DNA of 34,825 nucleotides, from the NCBI RefSeq assembly GCF_913058035.1, contig NZ_CAJXPA010000025.1:1-34825 (forward strand), given 5' to 3'. Shown here piece by piece: positions 1 through 8,136 of the stretch (position 1 is its first letter; the number at the start of each line of letters is the position of its first letter). A model generated the notes under the pieces. It searched no databases and was not told the DNA's origin. It was given only the letters and a program-made list of their open reading frames with translations. The position numbers were made by a program, and so were the translations under genes. The DNA comes from an uncultured Paraglaciecola sp. (lineage in GTDB: Bacteria; Pseudomonadota; Gammaproteobacteria; Enterobacterales; Alteromonadaceae).

Positions 1-21
1 GTATTAAGTAGGAATAACACA

Positions 22-813
22 TTGCCCGCCACAATTAAAACTACAGATGAAATTGAGAAAATGCGTGTCGCTGGTCGACTTGCCGCAGATGTTTTGCAAA
101 TGATTGGTGAATATGTCAAGAAGGGCGTGACCACCAATGAGCTGGATCAGATTTGTCATGACTACATCGTTAACGTGCAAAATTGTATTCCTGCACCTCT
201 CAATTACGGTAACCCACCTTTTCCAAAATCGATTTGTACTTCAGTCAACCATGTCATTTGTCACGGCATTCCTGCCGACAAACAACTTAAAGATGGCGAT
301 TCAGTCAATATTGATGTAACGGTTATTAAAGATGGTTATCACGGCGACACATCAAAAATGTTTGTGGTGGGTGAACCTTCAATAATGGCAGATAGACTTA
401 TTAGAGTGACACAAGAGTCTTTGTACAAAGGAATAAAAATGGTCAAGCCTGGTGTTCGCTTAGGTGACATTGGCCATGCTATTCAACAATATGCTGAAAG
501 CCATAATTACTCTATTGTTCGTGAGTATTGTGGTCATGGCATAGGTGCTAACTTTCATGAAGAGCCACAAGTTGTCCATTACGGAAGACCCAACACAGGC
601 GAAACTCTTGAAGAAGGTATGTGTTTTACTATCGAACCGATGATTAATGCGGGTAAACGATATTCAAAAGTATTACCTGATCAATGGACTGTTGTCACCA
701 AAGACCGAAGCTTAAGCGCACAGTGGGAACATACCTTGTTAGTGACTGCAAACGGTGTCGAAATATTAACTCTGCGTGACGACGAAGAAATTGACCGCGT
801 TATTAACCATTAA
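22..813 (+). CDS. map: Type I methionine aminopeptidase
   Basis: Cytosolic metalloenzyme that removes the initiator methionine from nascent proteins. The 263-aa length matches E. coli Map (264 aa). The metal-binding set of the family is visible: Asp in NIDVT (about residue 97), Asp in HGDTS (about 108), His in CGHGIG (about 171), Glu in TIEPM (about 204) and Glu in QWEHT (about 235), plus the substrate His in HGIPA (about 79). The start is a TTG at 22-24, about 8 nt after an AGGAA Shine-Dalgarno sequence at 10-14; no ATG lies nearby in frame before the conserved EIEKMRVAG segment. It lies 81 bp upstream of glnD on the same strand, the usual map-glnD order. The fold and role are secure; only the rare start codon is inferred. 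Confidence 0.97.
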   Translation: MPATIKTTDEIEKMRVAGRLAADVLQMIGEYVKKGVTTNELDQICHDYIVNVQNCIPAPLNYGNPPFPKSICTSVNHVICHGIPADKQLKDGDSVNIDVTVIKDGYHGDTSKMFVVGEPSIMADRLIRVTQESLYKGIKMVKPGVRLGDIGHAIQQYAESHNYSIVREYCGHGIGANFHEEPQVVHYGRPNTGETLEEGMCFTIEPMINAGKRYSKVLPDQWTVVTKDRSLSAQWEHTLLVTANGVEILTLRDDEEIDRVINH

Positions 814-852
814 CACAATTAGCGTCCAGTTAGTGGGAGCAAAACTTACGAT

Positions 853-886
853 AAATAGCTATTTCTTGCGGTAAATAGCTATTTAC
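853..886. promoter_or_regulatory. Two phased palindromes upstream of glnD
   Basis: AAATAGCTATTT at 853-864 is a perfect 12-bp palindrome. A second copy, GTAAATAGCTATTTAC at 871-886, is a perfect 16-bp palindrome. Their centres (858.5 and 878.5) are exactly 20 bp apart, about two helical turns, so a dimeric regulator could bind both on one face. The pair ends 8 bp before the GTG start used for glnD. It may be an operator or simply a tandem duplication of 20 bp; no regulator can be named. Confidence 0.45.
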
Positions 887-894
887 TACACATA

Positions 895-3567
895 GTGTCT
901 GCGTATTTTGTGCCAATAAATCAAGTCACCACTCATTTAAAGGTATTCACATTGTCTCTAAAAAGCCTACTTAGCCAAATAAAACTGATTAACAGTACAG
1001 ATAATATTGCTGCCTACAAAACTATCGTCACTAATAGCTACGAATGGCTAGAAAGTGAATTAGGTAGAGGTGACGTCACGGGGCTAGTGTTAGGAAGATC
1101 CACAATAGTCGATGCATTGCTCAAGCATATCTGGCAATTAATGGACTTACATAATGAGCATCATTTGGCACTCATTGCAGTAGGCGGTTATGGGCGAGGA
1201 CAACTCCAACCTCATTCAGATATCGATCTGCTAGTGTTAAGCAAAAAAACACTATCTAAGAAACAGCAAGACCGAATTAGTCAGTTTATTACTCTGTTGT
1301 GGGATATAGGTCTAGATGTGGGTCAATCAGTTCGTACCATTAAAGAAACGTTTCAATTAGCAAAACAAGACGTCACTATAGCCACAAACTTAGTAGAAGC
1401 TCGTTTGTTAATTGGTTGCCAGGCAACCTTCGAAGGCTTACAAGATAGACTCAGTTCGAGAGCGTATTGGAGTAGTAAAGATTTTTTCTTAGCAAAATAC
1501 CAAGAGCAAAAGCACCGTCATAAAAAATTCAAAGATACTTCATACAATTTAGAACCTAACGTTAAAGAAAGCCCTGGCTGCTTAAGAGATATTCAGTCAA
1601 TAGGTTGGGTTGCCAAGAAACACTTTAATGCAATGGCCGGAACTGAATTAGTCGAGCATGGTTATTTTAATCAGCAGGAATTTGACGAATTAACAGAATG
1701 TCGAGAAAGCCTTTGGCAAATTAGGTTTGCCTTACATATTGTGGCTGGGCGTAGCGAAAATCGCTTATTGTTTGACTATCAGACCGATGTTGCATCACGA
1801 CTAGGTTATGGCGTCGAAGGTAAAGATTCAGTAGAACGAATGATGAGAGCTTTTTTTAGAACCGTTAGACGTATCAGTGAGTTGAATAAAATGTTGATGC
1901 AACGTTTTAGCCAAGACGTACTTAACTTAAAAGTTCTACAACAAACCAAAATTAATACAGATTTTGAATTACTCGATGGATATATTGCTCCTACTAATGA
2001 GAACGTCTTTGCATCTCCTGAAGCTATTTTACAGTTTCTTCTTCTAATTGCAGATACCCCAGAAGTCAAAGACTTACACTCAAGCTGCTTGCGTCAATTG
2101 CGTTTGGCAAGAAGACGGTTCCGTAAGCAATACTATGTAGAACGAATTGAATGTCGTGAGCTATTTTTACAATTAATAAAACATCCTAATTTCTTTGCAT
2201 TAGGATGGGATATTATGCATAAGCACGGCATTTTACAGGCCTATATTCCACAGTGGGATCAAATAGTGGGCATGATGCAGTTTGATTTATTTCACGCCTA
2301 TACTGTTGACGAACATACTCATCGTCTAGTAAAAAACATTCATCAATATTCACAACCTGACAACAAAGAATTCCCCCGCTGTGGCAATATAGTCAAAAAT
2401 CTTGATAAGCCAGAGCTTTTATACGTTGCCGCTATCTTCCATGATATTGGCAAAGGTCGTAATGGTGATCACTCTAAACTGGGTGCAATAGATGTAGAAG
2501 AATTTTGTCGCCGTCATGGTGTCAATACCACAGATACGGAACTGATTAGATGGTTGGTCGAGAGTCACTTGTTAATGTCTGTCATCGCACAAAGGCGAGA
2601 TATTTATGACCCAGCTGTTATTAACGAGTTTGCACAGTCGGTGCGTACACACAACAATTTAAACCACTTATATGTGTTGACCCTCGCAGACATTCGAGCA
2701 ACCAATGACAATTTATGGAACGATTGGAAAGCTACATTGTTAAGGGAATTATATATACTTACTCAAAAAGCCTTAGACAATGGCCTAGAGTGCAAAGTAG
2801 CTTTACAAGACAGAATTAGTGAACATAAAACTAAAGCGATGGCCTCAATGCTAGAAAATAGCATGAACGAGACTCAAATATTACAGTTTTGGCAACGCTT
2901 AAGTGATGACTATTTTGCACGTTTCAAGCCAGCGCAAATTGCGTGGCATGCTAATTTAATTTTAGCAGCACATCCTATGACAGATGATTTTTTACAAGTT
3001 GGCACTAGTGCTAATACATCCAAAGCTGGTGCAGAACTCATTGTATATGGTAAAGACAAATCTATGATGTTTGCCCAAATTGCCTCCGTCCTAGATAGCC
3101 GAAACTGTTCCATTCATGATGCACAAATTATGCGTACTCAGGATGGTTACTTGTTTGACAGCTTTACTATTTTTGAACAAAACGGCGATAGGATTACGTC
3201 AGAATCACGTTTAGATAGCTTACGTGAGGCGGTAGAAATTCAGTTAAACAAACCCGGCCAAGACCACATCAACAGACGTAAGATGTCTCGTCGAATGAAA
3301 CAGTTAGATGTAAAAACCAAAGTCAGATTTTACCCCAGTCAAACTAATGCCACAATGGTTGAACTCGAAGCTCTGGATGCTCCGGGGTTACTCGCGAACA
3401 TCAGCGAACAATTCATTGCACTTAAATTTAAATTACACCAAGCTAAAATTTCAACCATTGGTGAACGCGCAGAAGATTTATTTATTGTGAGTAATGAATT
3501 TGACCTACCGCTGACTCAGGCTGAGCAAGTTCAGTTAAAAAAACAACTGAGTGAAGCCCTAGATTAA
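895..3567 (+). CDS. glnD: Bifunctional PII uridylyltransferase / uridylyl-removing enzyme
   Basis: GlnD senses glutamine and adds UMP to, or removes it from, the PII proteins GlnB/GlnK, which control glutamine synthetase and the Ntr response. The 890 aa equal the E. coli length. Domain order: nucleotidyltransferase with GGYGRG (from residue 97) and the metal-binding SDIDLL; a GlnE/GlnD-like helical linker; an HD phosphohydrolase domain with FHDIGKGR near residue 516; and two C-terminal ACT domains beginning near residues 714 and 820 (the second carries ALDAPGLLANI). The GTG start at 895 has no clear ribosome site. An in-frame TTG at 952 follows AAAGG by 9 nt and would give an 871-aa protein, so the start is uncertain. 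A dapD gene, the E. coli neighbour, does not follow. Confidence 0.96.
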   Translation: MSAYFVPINQVTTHLKVFTLSLKSLLSQIKLINSTDNIAAYKTIVTNSYEWLESELGRGDVTGLVLGRSTIVDALLKHIWQLMDLHNEHHLALIAVGGYGRGQLQPHSDIDLLVLSKKTLSKKQQDRISQFITLLWDIGLDVGQSVRTIKETFQLAKQDVTIATNLVEARLLIGCQATFEGLQDRLSSRAYWSSKDFFLAKYQEQKHRHKKFKDTSYNLEPNVKESPGCLRDIQSIGWVAKKHFNAMAGTELVEHGYFNQQEFDELTECRESLWQIRFALHIVAGRSENRLLFDYQTDVASRLGYGVEGKDSVERMMRAFFRTVRRISELNKMLMQRFSQDVLNLKVLQQTKINTDFELLDGYIAPTNENVFASPEAILQFLLLIADTPEVKDLHSSCLRQLRLARRRFRKQYYVERIECRELFLQLIKHPNFFALGWDIMHKHGILQAYIPQWDQIVGMMQFDLFHAYTVDEHTHRLVKNIHQYSQPDNKEFPRCGNIVKNLDKPELLYVAAIFHDIGKGRNGDHSKLGAIDVEEFCRRHGVNTTDTELIRWLVESHLLMSVIAQRRDIYDPAVINEFAQSVRTHNNLNHLYVLTLADIRATNDNLWNDWKATLLRELYILTQKALDNGLECKVALQDRISEHKTKAMASMLENSMNETQILQFWQRLSDDYFARFKPAQIAWHANLILAAHPMTDDFLQVGTSANTSKAGAELIVYGKDKSMMFAQIASVLDSRNCSIHDAQIMRTQDGYLFDSFTIFEQNGDRITSESRLDSLREAVEIQLNKPGQDHINRRKMSRRMKQLDVKTKVRFYPSQTNATMVELEALDAPGLLANISEQFIALKFKLHQAKISTIGERAEDLFIVSNEFDLPLTQAEQVQLKKQLSEALD

Positions 3568-3583
3568 ACTAGTGTAAACAGTT

Positions 3584-3611
3584 ATCAAGGTCATGTAATA
3601 ATGGCCTTGAT
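3584..3611 (+). terminator. Hairpin after glnD, possible terminator
   Basis: ATCAAGGTCAT (3584-3594) pairs with ATGGCCTTGAT (3601-3611) over 11 bp with one G-U pair and a 6-nt loop, starting 17 nt after the glnD stop. There is no T-run after it, so it is either a weak terminator or an mRNA 3'-end stabiliser. Confidence 0.4.
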
Positions 3612-3706
3612 GCTTAAATGTTGATTTCACAAGCTCTTAATGGGCTTTGCTTTAGAAATTTATGATAGGTAATTTTTATGATTTTGGCGTCATAACAAAT
3701 CAATTT

Positions 3707-3720
3707 ACTGACTAGTCAGT
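3707..3720. promoter_or_regulatory. Orphan 14-bp palindrome
   Basis: ACTGACTAGTCAGT is a perfect 14-bp palindrome. Its size and symmetry resemble operators of TetR-type repressors, but no regulator gene or promoter-controlled gene is adjacent: glnD ends and yebG ends on either side. It could be a leftover of a lost locus or chance. The regulator family is inference only. Confidence 0.3.
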
Positions 3721-3954
3721 TAGCCAAATGGTTGTGGTTGGCTGTCAGCGCTCTACATGTTTGGTATGATTTTAGGAGAAGATAACTGCTCATAGAAGGA
3801 ACTGGTTAAATTTCTAAACACGCACGAAACACTTACGGGAATTAAATTTACAAACAGCTCGCTTCTATTAGCTCCATCAGCTTAAACATATTTTATATAT
3901 ATATCTGAGTATTGAAAATACACGCTTAAAGATTTACATATTCGCTGACTAATT

Positions 3955-4254
3955 TTAGCTTTTTTTAGCCTTCTTTGGCTCAATAGCCACGACGTCTGCT
4001 TTTTCTTCTGTCAATAAACTACCCGCAGTCACACCTTTTAATAGCTTGCTTAACGAATCTTTGTTTTTAGAAAGCATAATAGACAACTCTTCAAGCACAG
4101 ACATATCAATCTTGATACCTTTGCCTTCTATGTATTCACTAAGATTATCTGCAACATCGAGCATTTTATCGTATTGGTCGGCTTCTTTTTTATCTGCGGT
4201 CACAAACTTCTCCACCCCTTTGTGTTCAACTACATAACGCGTGATTACGGTCAT
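3955..4254 (-). CDS. yebG: YebG-family SOS-induced protein
   Basis: Small cytosolic protein of the YebG family, a DNA-damage-inducible protein of unknown biochemical role. The 99 aa match the family size (E. coli about 96 aa). Shared features are the N-terminal strand with YVVEHKGVEKF, the conserved KKEADQYDKMLDVADNL helix (residues about 22-38) and a second helical segment with LSKNKDSLSKLLK. The tail is lysine-rich. The ATG is preceded by a purine-rich AAGAGAG site. A consensus LexA box 49 bp upstream strongly supports the identity, because yebG is a known LexA target in E. coli. It sits just downstream of fdx, where many relatives have iscX, but is separated from fdx by a terminator and has its own promoter region. 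Confidence 0.9.
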   Translation of the reverse strand: MTVITRYVVEHKGVEKFVTADKKEADQYDKMLDVADNLSEYIEGKGIKIDMSVLEELSIMLSKNKDSLSKLLKGVTAGSLLTEEKADVVAIEPKKAKKS

Positions 4255-4302
4255 AATTTGCTCTCTTTTGATTAACGATGTTGTCCTAGACTAACACGAC
4301 AC

Positions 4303-4318
4303 CTGTATATATAGACAG
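4303..4318 (-). promoter_or_regulatory. LexA (SOS) box of yebG
   Basis: CTGT (4303-4306), eight bases ATATATAG, then ACAG (4315-4318): a match to the gammaproteobacterial LexA consensus CTGT-N8-ACAG with the usual alternating AT core. It lies 49 bp upstream of the yebG ATG, where it would overlap the promoter, so yebG should be repressed by LexA and induced by DNA damage. Confidence 0.88.
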
Positions 4319-4360
4319 TTAATTGTAGTTATTAACCAAAGAAGTTAGTCTTCAGGCAAT

Positions 4361-4386
4361 AAAAAACCAGTTTATAACTGGTTTTA
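4361..4386 (-). terminator. Intrinsic terminator of the isc operon
   Basis: AAAACCAGTT (4363-4372) pairs with AACTGGTTTT (4376-4385) around a 3-nt loop. Read on the minus strand the hairpin is followed by a T-run. It lies about 30 bp past the fdx stop and insulates the isc operon from yebG. Confidence 0.85.
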
Positions 4387-4415
4387 TTGAGAAAAATTAT
4401 ATAACAAGTCAATTA

Positions 4416-4754
4416 CTAATGCCCTTCACTCACCATATTAACTGTGTATTTAGGAATTTCTACTACTAGATCATCATCTTGAATAATAGCTTGGCAACCT
4501 AGTCTAGAATCCGGTTCTAAACCCCATGCTTTATCTAACATGTCTTCTTCTAATTCATCACCTTCATCCAAGGAGCTAAATCCTTCGCGTATAATGATGT
4601 GGCAAGTGGTGCAAGCACATACTTTTTCGCAGGCATGTTCAATACCAATGCCATTTTTCAAAGCAAGGTTTAATACTGAGGTGCCTTTTTCACCTTCTAA
4701 AACAGCACCATCTGGGCACAACTCATCGTGAGGTAAAAAAATTACTTGTGGCAT
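4416..4754 (-). CDS. fdx: ISC-type [2Fe-2S] ferredoxin
   Basis: Electron carrier of the ISC iron-sulfur assembly pathway, thought to supply electrons to IscS/IscU for cluster building. The protein has 112 aa and the adrenodoxin-type fold. The cluster ligands Cys42, Cys48, Cys51 (in HACEKVCACTTCH) and Cys87 (in RLGCQ) fall at the same positions as in E. coli Fdx; the extra Cys46 is also typical. It is the last gene of the operon, 33 bp after hscA, followed by a terminator. No iscX follows, unlike E. coli. Confidence 0.97.
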   Translation of the reverse strand: MPQVIFLPHDELCPDGAVLEGEKGTSVLNLALKNGIGIEHACEKVCACTTCHIIIREGFSSLDEGDELEEDMLDKAWGLEPDSRLGCQAIIQDDDLVVEIPKYTVNMVSEGH

Positions 4755-4787
4755 ACGTAGATTCCTAATATTCAGTAAAGTTATTTG

Positions 4788-6662
4788 TTATATATGGTCG
4801 ACTGATTGTCCAGAGAAGGCGCTTTTGATCGATTGATCCATACGTTTCTGGGCAAATGTTTCGCTTAATTTATCTACTTGTTTGATAGCGGCATTGATCG
4901 CATCTTTGTCTGTGCCCTTAGCAAGCTCATTAAGCCTTGTAAGTCCGTCTTCTATCGCTTGTATTTCAGATGTTTCGAGCAGCGCTTTGCCGTCGGAATC
5001 TAATGCTCCTTGAAGATTTTCTTGCACTCTAGCCGCTTCAACTTGTTGTTCTTTGAGCATACGAGACTGCATATCATCTTGTGCGTTATCCATTGATGCT
5101 TTCAACATATCAGCGATTTCGCTATCTTCTAATCCGTATGAAGGCTTGACTTGAATTTCAGTATGTACGCCTGTGGACTTCTCCATGGCCTTAACATTTA
5201 AAAGTCCATCAGCATCTACTTGAAAGGTCACCCGAATGTGTGCAGCACCTGCAGCCATAGGTGGGATACCTTTTAAAGTAAATTTGGCTAGGGATCTGCA
5301 ATCCTTAACTAACTCACGTTCGCCCTGAACCACATGAACCATCATGGCAGTCTGACCGTCTTTAAAAGTGGTGAACTCTTGCGCTTTAGCAACCGGGATA
5401 GTGGTATTCCTATGTATCACTTTTTCAGTCAACCCCCCCATGGTTTCAATACCCAATGACAATGGCAACACATCCAGCAGTAACATATCGCTGTCAGGTT
5501 TGTTACCCACTAAAATATCAGCCTGAATGGCGGCACCAATTGCTACCACTTTGTCAGGATCAATTGAAGTAAGCGGGGTGCGCTCAAAAAACTCACCAAC
5601 TTGTTGGCAAACTAATGGTACACGGGTAGATCCCCCCACCATGACAACTTCAATTACTTGGTCTTTTACAAGTCCAGCGTCTTTTAACGCTCTGCGACAT
5701 GCACGTAAAGTATTCTTAACTAGGTGACTGATGAGTTTTTCAAATTGGTTGATACTGATCATCACCTCATGGTGTGTACCTGCATCATCATTAAATTGTA
5801 CTGTATGCACTGACTCATGGCTTAATGTTTCTTTAGCTTCTTTGGCCTTATCTAAAAGGATCCGATGCAAACTTTTTGATAAGTCTGTAGTTAATTCACT
5901 TTTTTGACGAATGTATTCTACCAATATGGCATCAAAATCATCGCCGCCAAGTGCAGAGTCTCCACCGGTAGAGAGCACTTCGAATACACCTTTACTTAAA
6001 CGCAAAATAGAAATATCGAAAGTACCACCACCTAGATCATAAACAGCAATAATACCTTCTTGAGATCCTTCTTGCTCTGCATCCAAACCATAAGCAACGG
6101 CCGCAGCAGTAGGTTCGTTAAGTAAACGTAATATCTTTAAACCTGCAAGGGCCGCAGCATCTTTTGTGCCTTGTCGTTGTGCATCATCAAAATAAGCGGG
6201 AACAGTAACAACCGCACCTTGTAATTCATCACCTAAAGTTTGTTCTGCGCGTTTTTTTAATTCACTCAATATTTTTGCTGATACTTGAACAGGGTTAACG
6301 TTACCCGATGTCACCTTCATCACTGGCGATGGAGAGTCAGTAAACTGATAAGGTAAATTTGGGTAAGCCGTTTGAATGTCTTTTACAGAACGGCCTAAAA
6401 AACGCTTAACTGACACAATGGTATTAATTGGGTCAATACTCGCCTGTTGTTTGGCTTCTTGTCCAATCACCTCGTCATCGATTAAATACCTAACTACAGA
6501 AGGTAACAAATGTCTACCTTGCGTGTCAGGTAATGTGAGTGCTTCACCACTGCGCACAGTTGCAACTAAAGAGTTGGTGGTACCTAGATCGATACCTACT
6601 GCTAATTTACGTTGATGAGGAACGGTGCTTTGACCGGGTTCAGATATTTGCAAAAATGCCAT
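4788..6662 (-). CDS. hscA: Fe-S assembly chaperone HscA (Hsp70 family)
   Basis: Specialised Hsp70 ATPase that acts with HscB on IscU to promote transfer of clusters to target proteins. The 624 aa compare with 616 in E. coli. The N-terminal ATPase domain has the phosphate-binding GIDLGTTNS (from residue 23), [15 protein letters not shown] and the second phosphate loop [22 protein letters not shown] is the adenosine motif. The [13 protein letters not shown] linker leads into the substrate-binding domain with [16 protein letters not shown] and a shorter C-terminal lid than DnaK. It lies 37 bp after hscB and 33 bp before fdx, the standard isc order, and has no GrpE/DnaJ partner here, as expected of HscA. 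Confidence 0.97.
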   Translation of the reverse strand: MAFLQISEPGQSTVPHQRKLAVGIDLGTTNSLVATVRSGEALTLPDTQGRHLLPSVVRYLIDDEVIGQEAKQQASIDPINTIVSVKRFLGRSVKDIQTAYPNLPYQFTDSPSPVMKVTSGNVNPVQVSAKILSELKKRAEQTLGDELQGAVVTVPAYFDDAQRQGTKDAAALAGLKILRLLNEPTAAAVAYGLDAEQEGSQEGIIAVYDLGGGTFDISILRLSKGVFEVLSTGGDSALGGDDFDAILVEYIRQKSELTTDLSKSLHRILLDKAKEAKETLSHESVHTVQFNDDAGTHHEVMISINQFEKLISHLVKNTLRACRRALKDAGLVKDQVIEVVMVGGSTRVPLVCQQVGEFFERTPLTSIDPDKVVAIGAAIQADILVGNKPDSDMLLLDVLPLSLGIETMGGLTEKVIHRNTTIPVAKAQEFTTFKDGQTAMMVHVVQGERELVKDCRSLAKFTLKGIPPMAAGAAHIRVTFQVDADGLLNVKAMEKSTGVHTEIQVKPSYGLEDSEIADMLKASMDNAQDDMQSRMLKEQQVEAARVQENLQGALDSDGKALLETSEIQAIEDGLTRLNELAKGTDKDAINAAIKQVDKLSETFAQKRMDQSIKSAFSGQSVDHI

Positions 6663-6699
6663 GGTTTAATTCGTTTCTTTTAGGTTGCAATAAATAAGA

Positions 6700-7227
6700 T
6701 TAAAAATCACTTAATATGTCTTCCTTCAACAAAATCTCAGACAACATTTTATAAGAAAATTTAAGTTGTCTAATAATATCAGCTGCGCTTTGTTCTGCCA
6801 CTGTTAGGTCACTTTCAAGAAAGTTTCGTAACTTAATTAAATCGCTCTTAATCGTCTGATTAATTTCGTCTTCTAATGACTCTAGGGCTCTCAAGGGATC
6901 AGCTTGCTCTGATATCTCGGATAACTCTTCTCGCCATTCCATTTGTTGCATCAGAAAAGCGGTGTCTTTTATAGTTTGTTGTTCATGTTGCAAATCAATA
7001 CCACGTAAACTTAAGAGGTATTCAGCTCTAGCCAAGGGAGATTTAAGTACTGAATAAGCATCATTTACTTGTGCATTTTTTTGAATTGCCACCAGCTTTT
7101 GTTGCTCGCTACCGCTAGCAAATCTATCTGGATGCGTTAAGCGCTGAAGCTGCTGGTAAGTTTGTGGCAATGCAGACAGGTCCACATCAAAAGAAATTGG
7201 AATATTAAAAAGTTCAAAATAATTCAT
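6700..7227 (-). CDS. hscB: Fe-S assembly co-chaperone HscB (J-protein)
   Basis: J-domain co-chaperone that brings IscU to HscA and stimulates its ATPase. The 175-aa protein has an N-terminal J domain with the essential HPD tripeptide at residues 32-34 (LTHPDRF) and a C-terminal helical bundle that in the family binds IscU; the bundle here is acidic (EEDINQT, ILLKEDILSDF). The length matches the family (E. coli 171). It sits between iscA (57 bp) and hscA (37 bp) on one strand, so it is almost surely co-transcribed. Confidence 0.96.
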   Translation of the reverse strand: MNYFELFNIPISFDVDLSALPQTYQQLQRLTHPDRFASGSEQQKLVAIQKNAQVNDAYSVLKSPLARAEYLLSLRGIDLQHEQQTIKDTAFLMQQMEWREELSEISEQADPLRALESLEDEINQTIKSDLIKLRNFLESDLTVAEQSAADIIRQLKFSYKMLSEILLKEDILSDF

Positions 7228-7284
7228 TTGTGACTAATTAGAATTGATGTGATTTAGGTGCGCGAGAGTTTAACAAAAATTGCA

Positions 7285-7608
7285 TCAAACATTAAAACTT
7301 TCGCCACAGCCGCACTCACCGTTTGCATTGGGGTTGGTAAATTGGAAACCCTCATTCAAGCCTTCTCTGGCAAAATCTAGATGGGTACCATCTAAATAAG
7401 CCAAACTTTTACCATCAATAATGATTTTTACACCATTATCTTCAAATAGTTTATCGTCGGCATTCACGCCGTCAACAAACTCGAGCACATAAGCTAAGCC
7501 AGAACAGCCAGTGGTTTTAACACCAAGACGCAACCCTAATCCAGATCCTCTATTTTCAAGAAATGTTTTAGCACGTAATGCTGCCGTATCAGATACAGTA
7601 ATTGCCAC
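7285..7608 (-). CDS. iscA: A-type Fe-S carrier IscA
   Basis: A-type carrier that accepts clusters from IscU, or holds iron, and passes clusters to apo-targets, especially [4Fe-4S] enzymes. The protein is 107 aa, like E. coli IscA. The three invariant cysteines are at 35 (TTGCSGLAY), 99 and 101 (GECGCGESF), the same numbers as in the E. coli protein. It follows iscU by 32 bp. IscA is distinguished from ErpA by its operon position and the ISC-type C-terminus; that part is context-based but strong. Confidence 0.96.
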   Translation of the reverse strand: MAITVSDTAALRAKTFLENRGSGLGLRLGVKTTGCSGLAYVLEFVDGVNADDKLFEDNGVKIIIDGKSLAYLDGTHLDFAREGLNEGFQFTNPNANGECGCGESFNV

Positions 7609-7640
7609 TAGCTACTCCTACTTAGTTAACTTATTTTTAT

Positions 7641-8021
7641 TTAAACTTGACGGCTTTTATAATCTGCAACTGCTGCTTTTATGGCATCTTCAGCCAGAAT
7701 AGAGCAATGGATCTTTACTGGAGGCAAAGCTAACTCTTCAGCAATATCCATGTTGCTAATGGTAGAAGCTTCATCAATGGACTTTCCTTTGACCCATTCA
7801 GTAACTAATGAGCTCGAGGCAATAGCCGAACCGCAACCATAAGTTTTAAATTTAGCATCTTCGATAATACCATTCGCATCAATTTTTAATTGTAGCTTCA
7901 TTACATCACCACAAGCAGGTGCGCCGACCATGCCGGTTGCAATTGAAGGATCGTTCTTATCAAAACCACCGACGTTACGTGGATTTTCGTAGTGGTCTAT
8001 TACTTTTTCGCTATAAGCCAT
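7641..8021 (-). CDS. iscU: Fe-S cluster scaffold IscU
   Basis: Scaffold on which sulfur from IscS and iron are assembled into a cluster before handover by HscA/HscB. The 126 aa carry the three ligand cysteines at 37 (PACGDVMK), 63 (TYGCGSAIA) and 106 (IHCSILAED), the conserved Asp39, and the HscA-recognised LPPVK motif at residues 99-103. The N-terminal MAYSEKVIDHYENPRNVG is typical. It is separated from iscS by an unusually long 115-bp gap that contains a hairpin (8096-8122), so its expression may be set apart from iscRS. Confidence 0.98.
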   Translation of the reverse strand: MAYSEKVIDHYENPRNVGGFDKNDPSIATGMVGAPACGDVMKLQLKIDANGIIEDAKFKTYGCGSAIASSSLVTEWVKGKSIDEASTISNMDIAEELALPPVKIHCSILAEDAIKAAVADYKSRQV

Positions 8022-8095
8022 GATATTTTACCTTTTTTGGTTATGTGCTGAAACAGATCTCGCTGCAGTACGTAAATATTAATTACTAAATCGTT

Positions 8096-8122
8096 ACAGA
8101 GCTAACCATTGGTTAACTCTGT
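8096..8122. other. Hairpin in the iscS-iscU gap
   Basis: ACAGAG-C-TAACC (8096-8107) faces GGTTA-A-CTCTGT (8111-8122) around a 3-nt loop: 11 pairs with one internal mismatch. It starts 15 bp after the iscS stop in the minus-strand transcript and lacks a T-run. It is a candidate mRNA processing or stabilising element separating iscRS from iscUA-hscBA-fdx. The role is inference. Confidence 0.45.
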
Positions 8123-8136
8123 TCTAAGTGAACTAT

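Larger units (their letters stand above)
3568..3954. other. Intergenic stretch between glnD and yebG
   Basis: This 387-bp stretch holds the glnD hairpin, a perfect 14-bp palindrome at 3707-3720 and an AT run at about 3889-3903. I see no ORF with a ribosome site or recognisable protein. It lies between two convergent genes, so no promoter is required here; the palindrome is therefore unexplained. Confidence 0.6.
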
